From Narthecium ossifragum (taxonomy: Eukaryota > Streptophyta > Magnoliopsida > Dioscoreales > Nartheciaceae), in the NCBI GenBank assembly GCA_963920575.1, contig OY986969.1:18213288-18277287 (forward strand): 64,000 nt of DNA, given 5' to 3'. Below, in pieces: positions 35,925 to 47,276 of this stretch (its first letter is position 1; every line of letters begins with the position of its first letter). The notes below the pieces were generated by a model. It had not been told where the DNA came from and did no database searches. It saw nothing but the letters and a program-made list of their open reading frames with translations. Both the position numbers and the translations under genes were made by a program.

Positions 35925-36627
35925 ACTTAACATCCTTAAAAAGAATTTCGTCTCGAAATTTAATAAGGATGAGGCCGGGGAGAAAAGAATCAACTAGGCC
36001 TACCTGCACAAGCAAACCTACAAACTAGGGGCGTCAACGCCCACAACAAGAAACTACCTGTCGGGGTGAACAGTCAGGGAAACTCCCGACACATGCGATC
36101 CTCTCACTCCCATGTCAAACTCTCTGCACTGCCATGCCTCCATCTGACTATGACCAACGGTAACGATCTGCCCCTCAGTACCTGGTCTCGTCTATCTAAG
36201 ATCTGCACAGGCTGCTCTACGTAGGTGGCATCCTCCTCCACCTTGATGTCGTTGTGTCTGATCACATGACATGGATCTGAAATGTACTTCCTCAGCATCG
36301 ATACATGGAATGTGGGGTGGACTGCTGACATGTGCGGGGGTAGAGTCAACTGGTATGCGACAGCTCCAACGCGCCTGACGATCTCGAAAGGACCTGTGAA
36401 CCTCAGTGCTAGTTTGCCCATGCTACCAAACCTGATCGATCCTCTGTGCGGAGACACCTTTAGTAGCACTCTATCGCCAACGGCGAACTCCAGGGGTCAT
36501 CGCCTACGATATGTGTAGCTCTTCTGCCTACTCTGCGCTGTCAGGAGTCTCTGTCTGATCTGAGCCAACCTCTCTGATGACTGTCTGACGATGTCCGGAC
36601 CGGTAGACGAGCTTTGGCTGACTGCAT
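35925..36627 (-). pseudogene. Chromovirus pol remnant: integrase C terminus with chromodomain start
   Basis: Minus-strand translation gives a typical Ty3/gypsy integrase tail: GSMGKLALRFTGPFEIVRRV, HPTFHVSMLRKYISDP, then QPVQILDRRDQVLR and VRWRHGSAESLTWE, the start of a chromodomain-type segment. In-frame stops follow 'YRRR' (near 36499) and 'TWE' (36103). Upstream only about 50 residues remain before the sequence changes abruptly to the PMD coiled coil at 36628. Reverse transcriptase, protease, gag and the 5' LTR are all missing. The pol end is followed by a short leader and then the LTR at 35924, which fixes the orientation. Confidence 0.85.
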
Positions 36628-36939
36628 GATTATTTTGGATAAACCGCCAGAGGAAGACCTTACAAAGTTAGATTATGAAAACCTTGAATGAGCGACAGAT
36701 ATATTTCTGACTATCGACCAGGAGGTGTTAGGTCTTTCATCCAGGGAAATGGATGCTATCCAAAGTTTAAAGTTGAGCATTGAGAGTTTGGATGCGGAGA
36801 GGAAAATCCTAACAAATGAGATTGTTCTTGTTGGGGAACGCCGAGAGCGGCGAATACACCTAAGTAATATGGTCGACAAGAACATTGAGTAACTTACAAC
36901 AAGTTTGAATGCCATCGGCAAAAAAGAATCAAGCATCTC
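36628..36939 (+). pseudogene. Coiled-coil tail of the PMD frame, first part
   Basis: The plus-strand frame reads LDKPPEEDLTKLDYENLE, stop, then IQSLKLSIESLDAERKILTN and further helical sequence up to SLNAIGKKESSI. It has two in-frame stops. It continues in frame at 47733 once the Athila-like insertion 36940-47727 and one copy of its ATCTC duplication are removed. It belongs to the antisense PMD gene that starts at 21235. Confidence 0.6.
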
Positions 36940-38657
36940 TGATAAGACGTGAAAAGTGCACAAATCACCCTTCTAACGATGTCTTGTTAGTCTCCGAGTA
37001 ATGTTATTTTGATAGTCTATGATGTATTTCAAGTATAAGAGCCTTCAATGAAGATTAGATCATGTTTGGTGCTAAAATGAACAAATAAAGAACCTGCTAG
37101 GAGCAAAGGAATGAAGATGGATTAGCTTTGAAGATTAAACTGTACCTGCTCAGGAAGAACCATATGATGTGCCATATATGGTTGGAAAGCTCTTTAAGTC
37201 TAGTTTCGATAGAAGTTTTGGGTTCGTGATTTCGAGTTTCCTAGAAGAAGTTATGACATGTTTAGTACCAATGTCGCAGTCTGGATGACAAAACAGTAAA
37301 TACTCAGGAACGAAAGATCGATCCGTCTCCCTAGTAGGATCAATCCGTCTATGCAGCAGACTGACAGAATGCATATTTTTCAGATGATCACAGTAGGATC
37401 GATCCTACTATCCATCTTACTGAGTAGGATCGATCCTACACCCCTGGAAGGATCGATCCGACTCGGGCGTAGCCAGAAATTGAAGATTTTGATGCAAAGG
37501 ATCGATCCTACACCCATGGAAGGATCGATCCTACCTTCGCAGTGAAGAAAATCAAAGGCCCAGATCTAATCCGAGTTAAGGGTGTTACCTAGGCTATAAA
37601 TAGGCATCTTTTAGGGTTTTTCGGGGTCTTCTTCTCTCTTGGGGAGGAAGAACAGTTTCTTTCCTCTTTTTAACTTTTCTTTAGGTTAGATCTTTGGGAG
37701 GAAATCCATGGTGGAAGAGCTTCATCAACCTTCATCTATGGATCAAGCTCTAAAGATGAGTAACTAAACTTTTTAACCATGGGATTCTTATGATGTAACT
37801 AGGGTTTTTACTAGGGATTTCTTAAATCTAGGGCTTGTATACATTATTAATTGGCTTATCTGGATTGATTTCTATTTCTTTTATACCTTGGTGTCGATTT
37901 CTTGCTGGATGTATGGATTGTTCTTATTTGCACTTGATTCCGGAGCTTATGTATGCTAGGGCTTGGATTAGATTCATCCAAATAAGAGGACCATGCTAGT
38001 CCCATGGTATCTCGGATGAAATCTTCTTCGTGATTAGAGATTGTATAATGCTAGAACCACTATAGTCCTAGTCCCACTACGTTCTATCCCTAATCCTCCA
38101 TATATCCTACCTTTATAGTTTTGGCTATCAAGATGCTAATCCCATTTTGATCTTACACCTAAATCCATATCCGTTTTCTACTTGTGATGAATTCATCCTA
38201 ATAAGAGGGTTCATTAGCAGTGAACGTAACTAATCATTCGGTCACTGATTTTCAGATAATTATTCTTACCAACAAGGAATTCTAACCAGAACTTGTTGAG
38301 TGATAAGGAGAACTAGCCATTCACTTATCAAACATTAGGAAAGCCATTCAGTTTGTTTAGCTCGTTCTGGTCTTAGGAAGCCATGGTAGAATCCTAGTTA
38401 TTGATTAAGAATTCCCTGGTACCTTTTCTCTTATTTATTAATCCTTTAGTATGAAGTTAATTTAGTTTCAATTCTGAATCTTTTCTCAACTTATTGGTAA
38501 GAATACTTAGATTGAATTTAGTAGTTTAATTACTTTCCTACGCATTCCCTGTGGATTCGACTCGGACTCACTACTCACTACCCCTAAAGTAGTTAGTCAG
38601 TAGTTTGATTATAAATTTGTAATTTTCAGGAGACTTGTTAATCTACGACACTTTTCA
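36940..38657 (+). repeat. 5' LTR of the Athila-like element
   Basis: It runs from TGATAAGACGTGAAAAGTGC to CTACGACACTTTTCA. The TATA box TATAAATA is at 37595-37602, with ATCGAT palindromes of the AGGATCGATCC type upstream (37316-37528). It is homologous to the solo LTRs at 657-2383, 38993-40523 and 54980-56801. Confidence 0.85.
37316..37528. repeat. Palindromic ATCGAT array, AGGATCGATCCT variant
   Basis: Nine or so cores. Twice, neighbouring cores are 23 bp apart with a spacer of the form CTACACCC..GGAAG. A shorter set occurs at the matching place in the 3' LTR (47651-47690). Confidence 0.85.
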
Positions 38658-38673
38658 AGTCGTACCAAAATTT

Positions 38674-38690
38674 TGGCGCCGTTGCCGGGG
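38674..38690 (+). other. Primer-binding site, tRNA-Asp type
   Basis: TGGCGCCGTTGCCGGGG is complementary to the 3' end of plant tRNA-Asp. It starts 17 bp after the LTR end, as in Athila-type elements. Confidence 0.85.
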
Positions 38691-38970
38691 ACTGCTATAG
38701 GAGATGATTATATTGCTTTGCTTAGTCTAATATTCCTTATAAATATCGTTAGTTTAAATTTTTATTTCATATCTTAAAAAAACGAAAAATAAAGGAAAAA
38801 AAAAGAAATTCGTACTTACATTGCTATATCTTCTTGTTGTTAGGAGACGCTGAAGTGAGGAGAATCAACGGTTTACGGTCGATGACGGACGTCTCGTGCT
38901 TGGACCAGCCCCTTGTAACGTATTTCTAACCTTTTGACTTGGTCCTTGTTTATTTGATTGTTTATTATAC

Positions 38971-41900
38971 ATGGTCGATAATTATATGCTACTGATATCG
39001 CTCAAATGTGTCACACACAGCAGTCGCGGTGCAGTACAGCATAAGAGAGGTCGAACCCATAGAGAGACAAGCAGGAAAGATTCAGAAACACAGATAACAA
39101 TATATCGAAAACAATCAAGAGCGATAAAAGTTAAGAAAATAGATCGAAGATGTAATGATAAAATAAAGTTAACGAAAGAAATCAAGATTTGAATGAGGCT
39201 AGGCTTCAGGAATCAATTCACTCGGATTTAGGTTCTTCTCTTCTCAATGGTTCATATAATACTCAGTTAAGGGATTCACATCCCAATCACCTTAACCGGA
39301 AGATATGGAACTATAAACCTAACAAAATACAAAAGTGTCTCTTCCTACAATTGATTCTTCCTTATTATAGTTCTAACTTCATCCAACCCAAACCTAAGAA
39401 TACACGATACCGGCTGTCACTACAAGCAACGTGCAGTAAAAGTTCATCAGGACAAAGCCCTAACTCTATCTAACCAGATCTCTAAGAATACACAATACCA
39501 ACTCTCACAATCGGCAATGCATAGCAAAGATTTCACGAGATAAAGTAGGTAAACAATAGATAAAACTATGGGATTATAAGATCATGAAAGAAGCATGACT
39601 GGATTCATAATATTAATCATCTACATAGAAATCTATAATCTGAAAATAAACTTTGAAGATCCAATACATAGAAAAGAGTTTAACAATAAAGATTTAAACT
39701 ATGAACCATTATTGGAGAAGAAGCCATAGTCCTCGTTAGATCATCCGTCCGCCATGCCCGCGGATTACTCGGCTATGAATGGAGATTCCTTCATCTTCTT
39801 CCTTTGAAAAACGTCCAGAAAAGAGCCTCCAAAAATGTCCAATAACTCCCCCTCAAACCCTAGAAAGAGTCCTATTTATAGCCTTAAGTGTCTCCATCCT
39901 CGGATTAGATCTAAACCGTTGATTTTCTTCATTGGAAAAGTAGGATCGATCCTTCCAGGGGTGTCGGATCAATCCGTTGCATCAAAATCTTCAATTTCTG
40001 GCTACGCCCGAGTCGGATCGATCCTACTATAGGTGTCGGATCGATCTAACTCAGTAGGATGGATAGTAGGATCGATCCTACTGTGAACAACTGAAAAGCA
40101 TGTGTTCTGTCAGGTCTGCGCATAGACGGATCGATCCTTCTATGGGTGTCGCATCGATCCTTCTTTCTAGAGTATTTACTGTTTTGTCATCCAGACTGAG
40201 CCATCGGTATTAAAATTGTCGTAACTTCCTCTAGGAAACTCCAAATCACTAACCGTAAAATTCTCCAGAAACTAGACTTCAAGAGCTTTTCAACCATATA
40301 TGGAACATCATCTGATTCTTCATGAGCAGGTACAGTTTAATCTTTAAAGTTGATCCGTATACTCTTTTCAGCTTCTTTTAGCTCCAATTTCCTGCATTTT
40401 CCAAAGAACTATGTGAAGCATATAAAAGTATAAAAATAGTGATAAAGAAGTTGATCAAGGGTGAAGATATAGCACTTGAGATGGTTATAAGGTTGTTCAG
40501 TGTGCACTTTCATGCACTCATCAGCCACCGGGTGCCGCATTGAACAATTATGTTTTACCATCTAATTATGCACCCGCTTATGTTAATGATACATATGATT
40601 TCTCAACCTCGATATATGATTCACATTCATACACCTATGATCCGGATTTGAGTGATCATTCATACCCTTATTGGCAATTCCAAGGTTACTATCATCATAA
40701 TGTTCAACCACAAGATACGAACATACCATATCAATACTTTGCACCTAGTTTTGAACCATCTTATCTTTCTCAAACACAATACCCACCACCCCAACATTGG
40801 TATGAGCCTCCCACTCTCTTCGAACCACAAGCACAAATAGATCAATCTTTAGACGAGCGGATTCTTAAGGCTTTAGAGACTTTCGAGGCACAAAACCAAC
40901 TTATACATTCTCATTCACAATTAATAGCCAATATAGAAGCCCGAATTGGACAAATAGCTTCTTTGATTGATTCATATGATGATGATGTTGATGGTTGTGT
41001 GAATAAGTTAGTGCCTCCTAATGTTGAATTCAATGCTTATGATGCATGCAACAATGAGATTCCTTCTGAGGTATTACCGGTTCGTGATACTTTCGATGAT
41101 AATACGCCTTGTGATGTGAATGAATCGGTGCCTCTGGTGTTTCTTGAGGATAATGGTATTGATGAATGCATGCATGATTTGATACCTCCCATGAATCATG
41201 ATGATGTTATTAGGCCGGTTTATGACGCTTTTCACGAGCACATATCTAGTAATGAGGATGAATCATTCGATATCAACGTGCCATTTTATGAAGCTTTTCA
41301 TGAAGAGATACCTTATTTTGATAATGATTCATGTGATATTGTGTCGCCGGTTTATGAACGTTTTTATGATAATATATCAAACCTTGAGGAGGATGATTCT
41401 TATGATATTAATTTGCCGGTTCATGAAGATTCTTATGAGGACTTACCTAATCTTGATGCATATATTGATGAACTTTCATGTAAAAATCACATGTCAGTGT
41501 TTGATGTGATGGATGATGTCTGTGATGACTTGGATGATCCTTGTGAGACCTCCTTTAGGAACCCTCACTTTGAGCCTCTACCCTTTACTTCATCCGCACT
41601 TGTTGAACATTATGCGGTACCAGACCTTGTTTTTTCGAATTTCTTAGATCATGTTGAATTTGATTGTAGCTTCATTGAAGATTTATGCAAAACTTCTTGT
41701 CTTTCACGTACTTTGGTTGTTACGAACATTCCCTTCTTCTTTGATGTAGCATGTTTGCATGGCTTTACTTTTATTCAGACCATGTATTTCTTTACTTTTA
41801 ATCATCGGCCACCAAAAGACCTGTTGATGATGACTCTATTTATTGAAATCCATGGCATGCAGGATGACAATTGGCCAATGCCTAAAGCTTATAATGAATT

Positions 41901-41982
41901 ATTTTCCATGAATTCTCCTTTTTTGATAAAGCATGTTTGCACCTCATCTCCATCCTTCAATGCATGTATTTCTATACTTTAA
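38971..41982 (+). CDS. Acidic protein of the Athila-like element (split by a solo LTR)
   Basis: The long open part is 40540-41982 (480 residues). Removing the solo LTR 38993-40523 joins it in frame to an ATG at 38971, the likely original start. The N-terminal half is rich in Tyr, Pro and Gln. A helical segment follows near residue 105 (DERILKALETFEAQNQLIHS). Then an acidic region has four repeats of 22-23 residues, DI..PVYEAFHE.I type, starting at nucleotides 41203, 41269, 41335 and 41404. At the end a unit of about 184 bp (motif YFFTFNHRPPK) is present three times (about 41751, 41933 and 42119). A frame change in the second unit ends the protein at 41982, while the third continues in another frame to 42200. 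No gag zinc knuckle or enzyme motif is visible. The function is unknown. Confidence 0.6.
38993..40523 (-). repeat. Solo LTR, TGATRAG family, copy 2
   Basis: On the plus strand it runs from TGATATCGCTCAAATGTG to CATGCACTCATCA. Flanks are GCTAC (38988-38992) and GCCAC (40524-40528), a target duplication with one mismatch. It faces opposite to the element it sits in. The minus-strand TATA box TATAAATA is at 39880-39873. ATCGAT cores lie at 39944-40157. Confidence 0.87.
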
Positions 41983-42440
41983 ACCATAGGCCACCAAAAG
42001 CCTATATGATGATAGACAGATTTATTGAAACACATGGTTTGCAGGATGGTGATTGGTCACTGACTAAATTTTTTAATGATTTCATTACTTGGGACCTGTC
42101 TTTCATCTTTGATGAAATATGTTTGCATGCATTCTCTATTGTTCGATCCATGTACTTCTTTACATGGAACCACCGACCACCCAAATTCAATTTTAGTTGA
42201 GCTTGCATTGTGTCGAGCTTGAGACGTTAAATCAAGCGCTTGGTGGGAGGCAAACCATCTTTGCTTTGATTTTTTTTTAGGCTAAATTTTCAATTAGTAC
42301 CATGTAGTTTGACCTATATTTTTATGTGGTCCTTATATTTTAAAAAGTTGCAATACAGACCCTCAAATTTAAGAATCTCTCTTATGTGGTCCGCCACATC
42401 ACCAACCGTTAGCTACCTTCCGCGATCTGACGAAAAGTGG

Positions 42441-42465
42441 GGCCACGTGCGCCGCACGTGGCCCA
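42441..42465. promoter_or_regulatory. G-box palindrome in the TIR
   Basis: GGCCACGTGCGCCGCACGTGGCC-type inverted repeat with two CACGTG boxes; a third box follows at about 42522. The same set is inverted in the right TIR (about 43490 and 43560-43580). CACGTG is bound by plant bZIP and bHLH proteins. Confidence 0.5.
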
Positions 42466-42577
42466 ATGTCGTCGCTCCCGGTTACCCCGTGAGGGACTTA
42501 ACGGGGCAGTCGGGGTAGTTGACCACGTGGCCAACATTTCCCGCGAGAAACCCTTTTTCTCCCGCCAACTAGGCCAA

Positions 42578-43450
42578 ATGAATCCATTCCCAAAGCTCCA
42601 TCACCACCAACCATTAGAAGAAGCAGAGCTCGAACTCAACTGGGAGAGCATCACCAATCGCTCATACTGGTCCAGAGAGATCCACTCCCTCTGCTCCGAC
42701 CTCGGCGATGTCGACGCCGCCCTCCACCTTCTCGACCGCCTCCGCCTGCTCGGGTACCGGCCCGACCCCCTCAAGCTCGCCAGCGTCATCCACGCGCTCT
42801 GCGACGCCTCCCGCTTCCATGAAGCACACCACCGCCTCCTCCTCTCCCTCACCACTGCCGAATCGCCTCCTTTCGGTTCCCGGACTTGTAACGTCCTTCT
42901 CTCGCGCCTCCTCGATGCGCGGTCTCCGCTACTCTCTCTCCGCATTCTAAAGGCCCTCGTGGTCTCTAACCCCGCCTTTACCCCCTCCCGTTCTAGCTTC
43001 AACCGCCTCCTCGATCAGCTTTGCTCGCATTCTCACCCTCTTCACGCCCACTGCCTCCTGCTGTCTTTGAAATCCAAAGGCATCTCCACTAACGCTGTCA
43101 CTTACACCATGCTCATCAATGGCTTCTCGCGCCTCGGCGAAGTAGACCATGCTCGCCGATTGTTTGATGAAATGGTCGTCCATGGCATCTTGCCTAATTC
43201 TCTTACGTACAGTGTGCTCATCAAAGCAGTTCTGAGGAAGCGGGGGCTGGAGGAGGCTAAGGAGATGATGCAGGAGCTTTGGGTCAAGATGGAGACGGAG
43301 GAGGACATTTCTGTGAACAGTGCAGCTTTCGTTAACCTCATCGATGCCTTGTGCCGAGAAGGTCTCTTCCATGAGGTGTTCAGGATCGTGGAAGAGATGC
43401 CACAGGGGTTTTACTTTAGGGTTGTAATAAAAAACCCTGGGAAACCCTAG
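42578..43450 (+). CDS. Truncated pentatricopeptide-repeat (PPR) protein captured by the transposon
   Basis: The ATG at 42578 lies just inside the left TIR, and the stop at 43450 is supplied by the right TIR (290 residues). P-type PPR units are clear in the second half: NAVTYTMLINGFSRLGEVDH, then ARRLFDEMVVHGILPN, then a unit starting SLTYSVLIKAVLRKRGLEEA, then NSAAFVNLIDALCREGLF. The last unit breaks at EEMPQG, where the TIR begins. Weaker units precede (REIHSLCSDLGDVDAALHLL). PPR proteins bind RNA in mitochondria or plastids. No clear targeting peptide can be argued here. The frame is intact and intronless, like most PPR genes. A parent gene with more repeats should exist elsewhere. Expression and function are unproven. 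Confidence 0.75.
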   Translation: MNPFPKLHHHQPLEEAELELNWESITNRSYWSREIHSLCSDLGDVDAALHLLDRLRLLGYRPDPLKLASVIHALCDASRFHEAHHRLLLSLTTAESPPFGSRTCNVLLSRLLDARSPLLSLRILKALVVSNPAFTPSRSSFNRLLDQLCSHSHPLHAHCLLLSLKSKGISTNAVTYTMLINGFSRLGEVDHARRLFDEMVVHGILPNSLTYSVLIKAVLRKRGLEEAKEMMQELWVKMETEEDISVNSAAFVNLIDALCREGLFHEVFRIVEEMPQGFYFRVVIKNPGKP

Positions 43451-43747
43451 CTGGCGGGAGAAGAAGGGCTTCTCGCGGGAAATGTTGGCCACGTGGCCAA
43501 CTATCCCGATCGCCCCGTTAAGTCCCTCACGGGGTAACGGGGAGCGACGGCATTGGGTCACGTGCGGCGCACGTGGCCCCACTTTCCGTTAGATCACGAA
43601 CGGTAGCTAACGGTTGGTGACGTGGCGGACCACATAAGAGAGATTCTTAAATTTGAGGGTCTGTATTGCAACTTTTTGAAATATAAAGGCCACATAAAAA
43701 TATAGGTCAAACTACATGGTACAAATTGAAAATTTAGCCTTTTTTTA

Positions 43748-46700
43748 CTAGCTTGCTTGAAATGTCTTCTTTGTATGCTTGCTTGTTTTCCAATTAGTTG
43801 CATGTTTGATTTTGGTGTGTTTTTCAGTTACTCGTTGGTTGATTGATTGTGATATCGTGATTGTCGTTGCTGAATTTTCATGTTGATAGATGGACTGGGG
43901 TGTGCTGGATTCAGTTTAGTTGCCCTGGGGAGGTTCATATTCAAGCATAGGTGGTTAGAGCTTAATTTCCAGGTTTTTAATACAACCACTGGCGTTTTGA
44001 CGACTAAGATCGATCCTTCAAGGATGGAAGGATCGATCCTTCTTCGCACCACATAATGCATAACCTGGGTATAAGTTGGATCGATCCACCCTATCACTAG
44101 GATCGATCCTAGTGGTTTTAGGATCGATCTTTCTATCCCTCCTTCAAAAGTAGAACATCTAAGATAGTAAGATCGATCCTTTCACGTGAGTCGGATCGAT
44201 CCTAGTTGGTTATTTAATTTTGACAGAACATAGTGTATTTTTCACTACACCTTCCGATCGATCCTTCTATCTCTCCTTCAATCAATAGAAACTAGTTGCG
44301 AGAGTAGGATCGATCCTAGGTGGTTATTTATTGGTGACAGAACGTGGTGTTTTGGGCTAGTTACCTTCCGATCGATCCTTCTATCCGTCCTTCCCCATGG
44401 AGTCTAGTTGAGTAAGCAGGATCGATCCTTTTAAATGAGTTAGATCGATCGGGCCTATTTATTCACTATATCATCCGATCGCACCTGAGGCGTCCACGTG
44501 ACGACGGATCGATCCAGCAGGTCTAGGCCGATCGATCCTTCTCGAATCTTTTGGAAATAAATATGATTAGACCACCGTCATCGTCGTCGTCCCCACGTCG
44601 GACTCAAACTCTAATTTGAGCAACTAACCTTCTCCGGCCGCTACCACAATCGACACCAACTCCTCCGACGCTGGTAAGCTTCCCCTGTGTCCTCCGACAT
44701 CACCAATCCTCTCCTTTGTCACCCCTGTTCCCCTTCATCTCCGGTATGTATCCGCCCCATCGCCGTTTCTAGTGTGGAGATCCGGCGTCGTCTTCAAGCT
44801 CCTCCGGGCGTGGCCTCCAATGCCATCATTCCCGTTCCCGTCCGGTAAGTACCCTTCCGTCCCTTCCTCCTCTCCTATCCGTGCTTCCTCTGTTTCTTAG
44901 CCGCCGGCGACACCCATGGCTTTCGCCATGAGTCTTGACCAATGACATCGGCGGCCAAGGCCGGCGCCCAAGGTCGGCGCCCACCTTCCCGTCCTTCTCT
45001 CTTCTTTTCTTCCCTCCCCTCGCCGTCGCTACTCTATTTTTCCTGTCCGTTCCAGCCGTGCTTTGTTTTTCTTTCCGTCCAGCCGTCCTCCCTTGCGCGA
45101 TGCTCGCCGGCGTTCGCTGCCGGTTGGTTAGCCATCTAGACTAGGGTGGCATATCTCCGTCCCACTCCGAGACCATCCTCCATCCCTTTTCTCCACTCAC
45201 CCGGCCTCATCCCTTTCCTCCATTCCCATCACACCTTTCCACCGGCGATTCTATCTACTCCGACGGGCTTCTCTGGCCCCGATCGTCTTCTCCGTCGATC
45301 CTTTGGTTCGTGCCAAGAACGTCATCCGCAAGGGCCTCGTCAGCAAAGGAAAAGCTGCCGCGCGTGTCTTCTCCACCCTCCTCCACCAGTGACTGCCATT
45401 GTTCCATACCGACCCCCTACTTCTACAGAGCTAAGACCCCAGGGATGATACTAGTGCTTGTAGCTTGTCGGTTTGTATGTCGCCTTTGTGCTTGCTTAGT
45501 TCGATTGTTTATCTGTTAGGTTTCTTGTACCTAGGCACATGTCGTACCAGGGGCTTGTTCTTATTGAGCTAGCCTGTATCTTGGGGTCAGTTTTGTATTT
45601 TTTGGTTGGGTGGGACTTGCTTGGTTTGTGCTGCGAGGATGGTAAATTTTTGTGTCTCCATTGTTCCATTTTCGTATCGTTTGGCATCTTGATAATGGAT
45701 ATATACATTGGATGTTGGCTTTGGGGGTGTACCCCAGGGGTGTGTGGCTATATATATGTGAATGTGGATGTGGCGATGGAGCAATATGTATGTGGCATTA
45801 TATATGTGGATGTGAATGTTAATGTAGAAATAAATGAAAAATTTGTACAACCCTTGTGCTTATTGAATAAATAGAGGAAATGCTGCCCAATTTTTCCCCA
45901 ATTTTGATGCTTATTCTTCACTTTCCATAAATGCAATCATGGGGTATTCCTTCTCTGATTTTACAGGGTGTATCTGCTATGGTATGCATAACAGGTTGAC
46001 ATCACGACATTACTTGGTTTTCATGACTAACCTTGATCCGCAAATCTGTTTTTATTTTTATCACCAAGGTTACTTTTTCTTACGACGACTCTCCAGGTTA
46101 TCTCTACCCTATATTTGTTGATTTATTTTTATGACTTAGTGTAATTGGGGACAATTACATTTAAGTTGGGGGGTAGAATTCGAGGAATTCATGTTTATTT
46201 ATTTATTTTATGATAACCAACTATTATACATCCCCTATATTATGTCAGAAGAATGAAATTATGAGACTTATTGATAAAGATGCTTGATTTAGAAATTTGT
46301 CTTATGAATTATTCAGAAATTTGTATATCATATAAGATTTAGTAAATTTAGCTATGCATGGCATGAGTTCTTTACTTTAACACTTTTACCATGATTTAGG
46401 GATGACTTGACAGATCTTATTGCACTTGAGCACTTCCACATGTGGATGAGTTGAAGTTAGATTCTGAGACTGAGACTAGAATAGATTTACAATTCGAGGA
46501 CATGTCACAGAAGATACATGAACACGTACAATTCTCTGTCTCCAAAAAGTATCTGTGTATGAAAAGTGTAGGGGTTCAACATAGTAACCGGGCACTGTGC
46601 CTAACCAGCGTGTTGTTCGTGTAAAACAGTTGAATTGCCTAACAATGAGAAAAAGGACTTCAACTTAGTAACTGGGCAATGTGCCTAATCAGTGTGTTGT

Positions 46701-47264
46701 TCGCGTAAAACGGTTGAAGAGCCTGGAAAAAAAGAAAAGAAAAAAAAGAGAGAAAAGAAAGAAGAACAGAGATTGTTATGTGATAAGTGAAAAATTTGTG
46801 ATTGCTTAGAATTGTGATCTTGACTCGTCGAATGCTTGGATATAATGGATATTCTGACACATGTGGAACCAAATTCACACACTGGAGGGTCAAAGTTATT
46901 TTTGAATCATGATGAAATATGTTGAAGTATTGGAACTATGCTATGATATGTTTTGATTTGCTCTACTTTTATGTGCATATGAATTAAAGAATATATTCGT
47001 GGATATTATTTCTGGTTGATGCATTGGAATTAGTGAGTATTATAATGGAGTTCTGATGACATGTTAAAGGGGATGTATAGATGTTTGTGGGTATCATCAC
47101 TGGAAACCCTCAACAAACTATAACTCATCCACTGGGGCCACCAAGGGGTTTAAAGGCTTGTTACACATGCTAAGTGTAATCGTGAGACCTACAAAAGTAG
47201 CTAGTTAGGTTTACTGCTTTATTTTTACTTTTATCTTGCTTTGCTCGAGGACTAGCAAAGATCA
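43748..47264. other. Non-coding interior of the Athila-like element
   Basis: There is no domain in any frame. The stretch 43998-44545 carries about 16 ATCGAT palindromes. Then a pyrimidine-rich, gene-like part (44570-45450) contains several strong splice-donor-like sites (GCTGGTAAGC, CCGGTATGTA, CCGGTAAGTA) but no clear frame. From 46100 the sequence is AT-rich, with an AAGTTGGGGGGTAG tract near 46160 like a second polypurine tract. Confidence 0.55.
43998..44545. repeat. Palindromic ATCGAT array in the element interior
   Basis: About 16 cores with mixed arms (AGGATCGATCCT, CCGATCGATCC, AAGATCGATCC). This is the longest array in the window and the only one outside an LTR. Confidence 0.85.
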
Positions 47265-47276
47265 AGTTGGGGGGTG
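47265..47276 (+). other. Polypurine tract of the Athila-like element
   Basis: AGTTGGGGGGTG lies directly before the TGATAAG start of the 3' LTR. Confidence 0.8.

Larger units (their letters stand above)
42280..43739. mobile_element. Pack-MULE-like element carrying a PPR gene fragment
   Basis: Terminal inverted repeats of about 294 bp (42280-42573 and 43446-43739) start GGCTAAATTTTCAATT and end as its inverted copy. They differ by scattered substitutions. T-rich 8-bp flanks match (TTTTTTTA at 42272-42279 and 43740-43747), but they are low-complexity, so 8 or 9 bp cannot be decided. Each TIR has three CACGTG boxes. The interior is GC-rich and holds a PPR fragment and no transposase. Long TIRs plus a captured gene fit a Pack-MULE. 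A hAT origin (8-bp duplication) is less likely because hAT ends are short. Confidence 0.82.

Noticed and set aside
36940..37390. A 451-bp 5' LTR matching the short 3' LTR
   Set aside because: The primer-binding site is at 38674, and homologous solo LTRs continue well past 451 bp, so the full LTR is about 1.7 kb.
37316..37528. CRISPR-like array
   Set aside because: The repeated unit is only 8-12 bp and palindromic, spacing is irregular, and the genome is plant nuclear; no cas genes are present.
42272..43747. hAT transposon suggested by an 8-bp duplication
   Set aside because: The flanks are T runs that align at several lengths, and 294-bp terminal repeats are far longer than hAT ends.
45539..45874. 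111-codon frame with apparent membrane segments
   Set aside because: Hydrophobic and Val/Asn-rich runs follow from T-rich and GTGGATGTG-type repeats inside the Athila-like interior.
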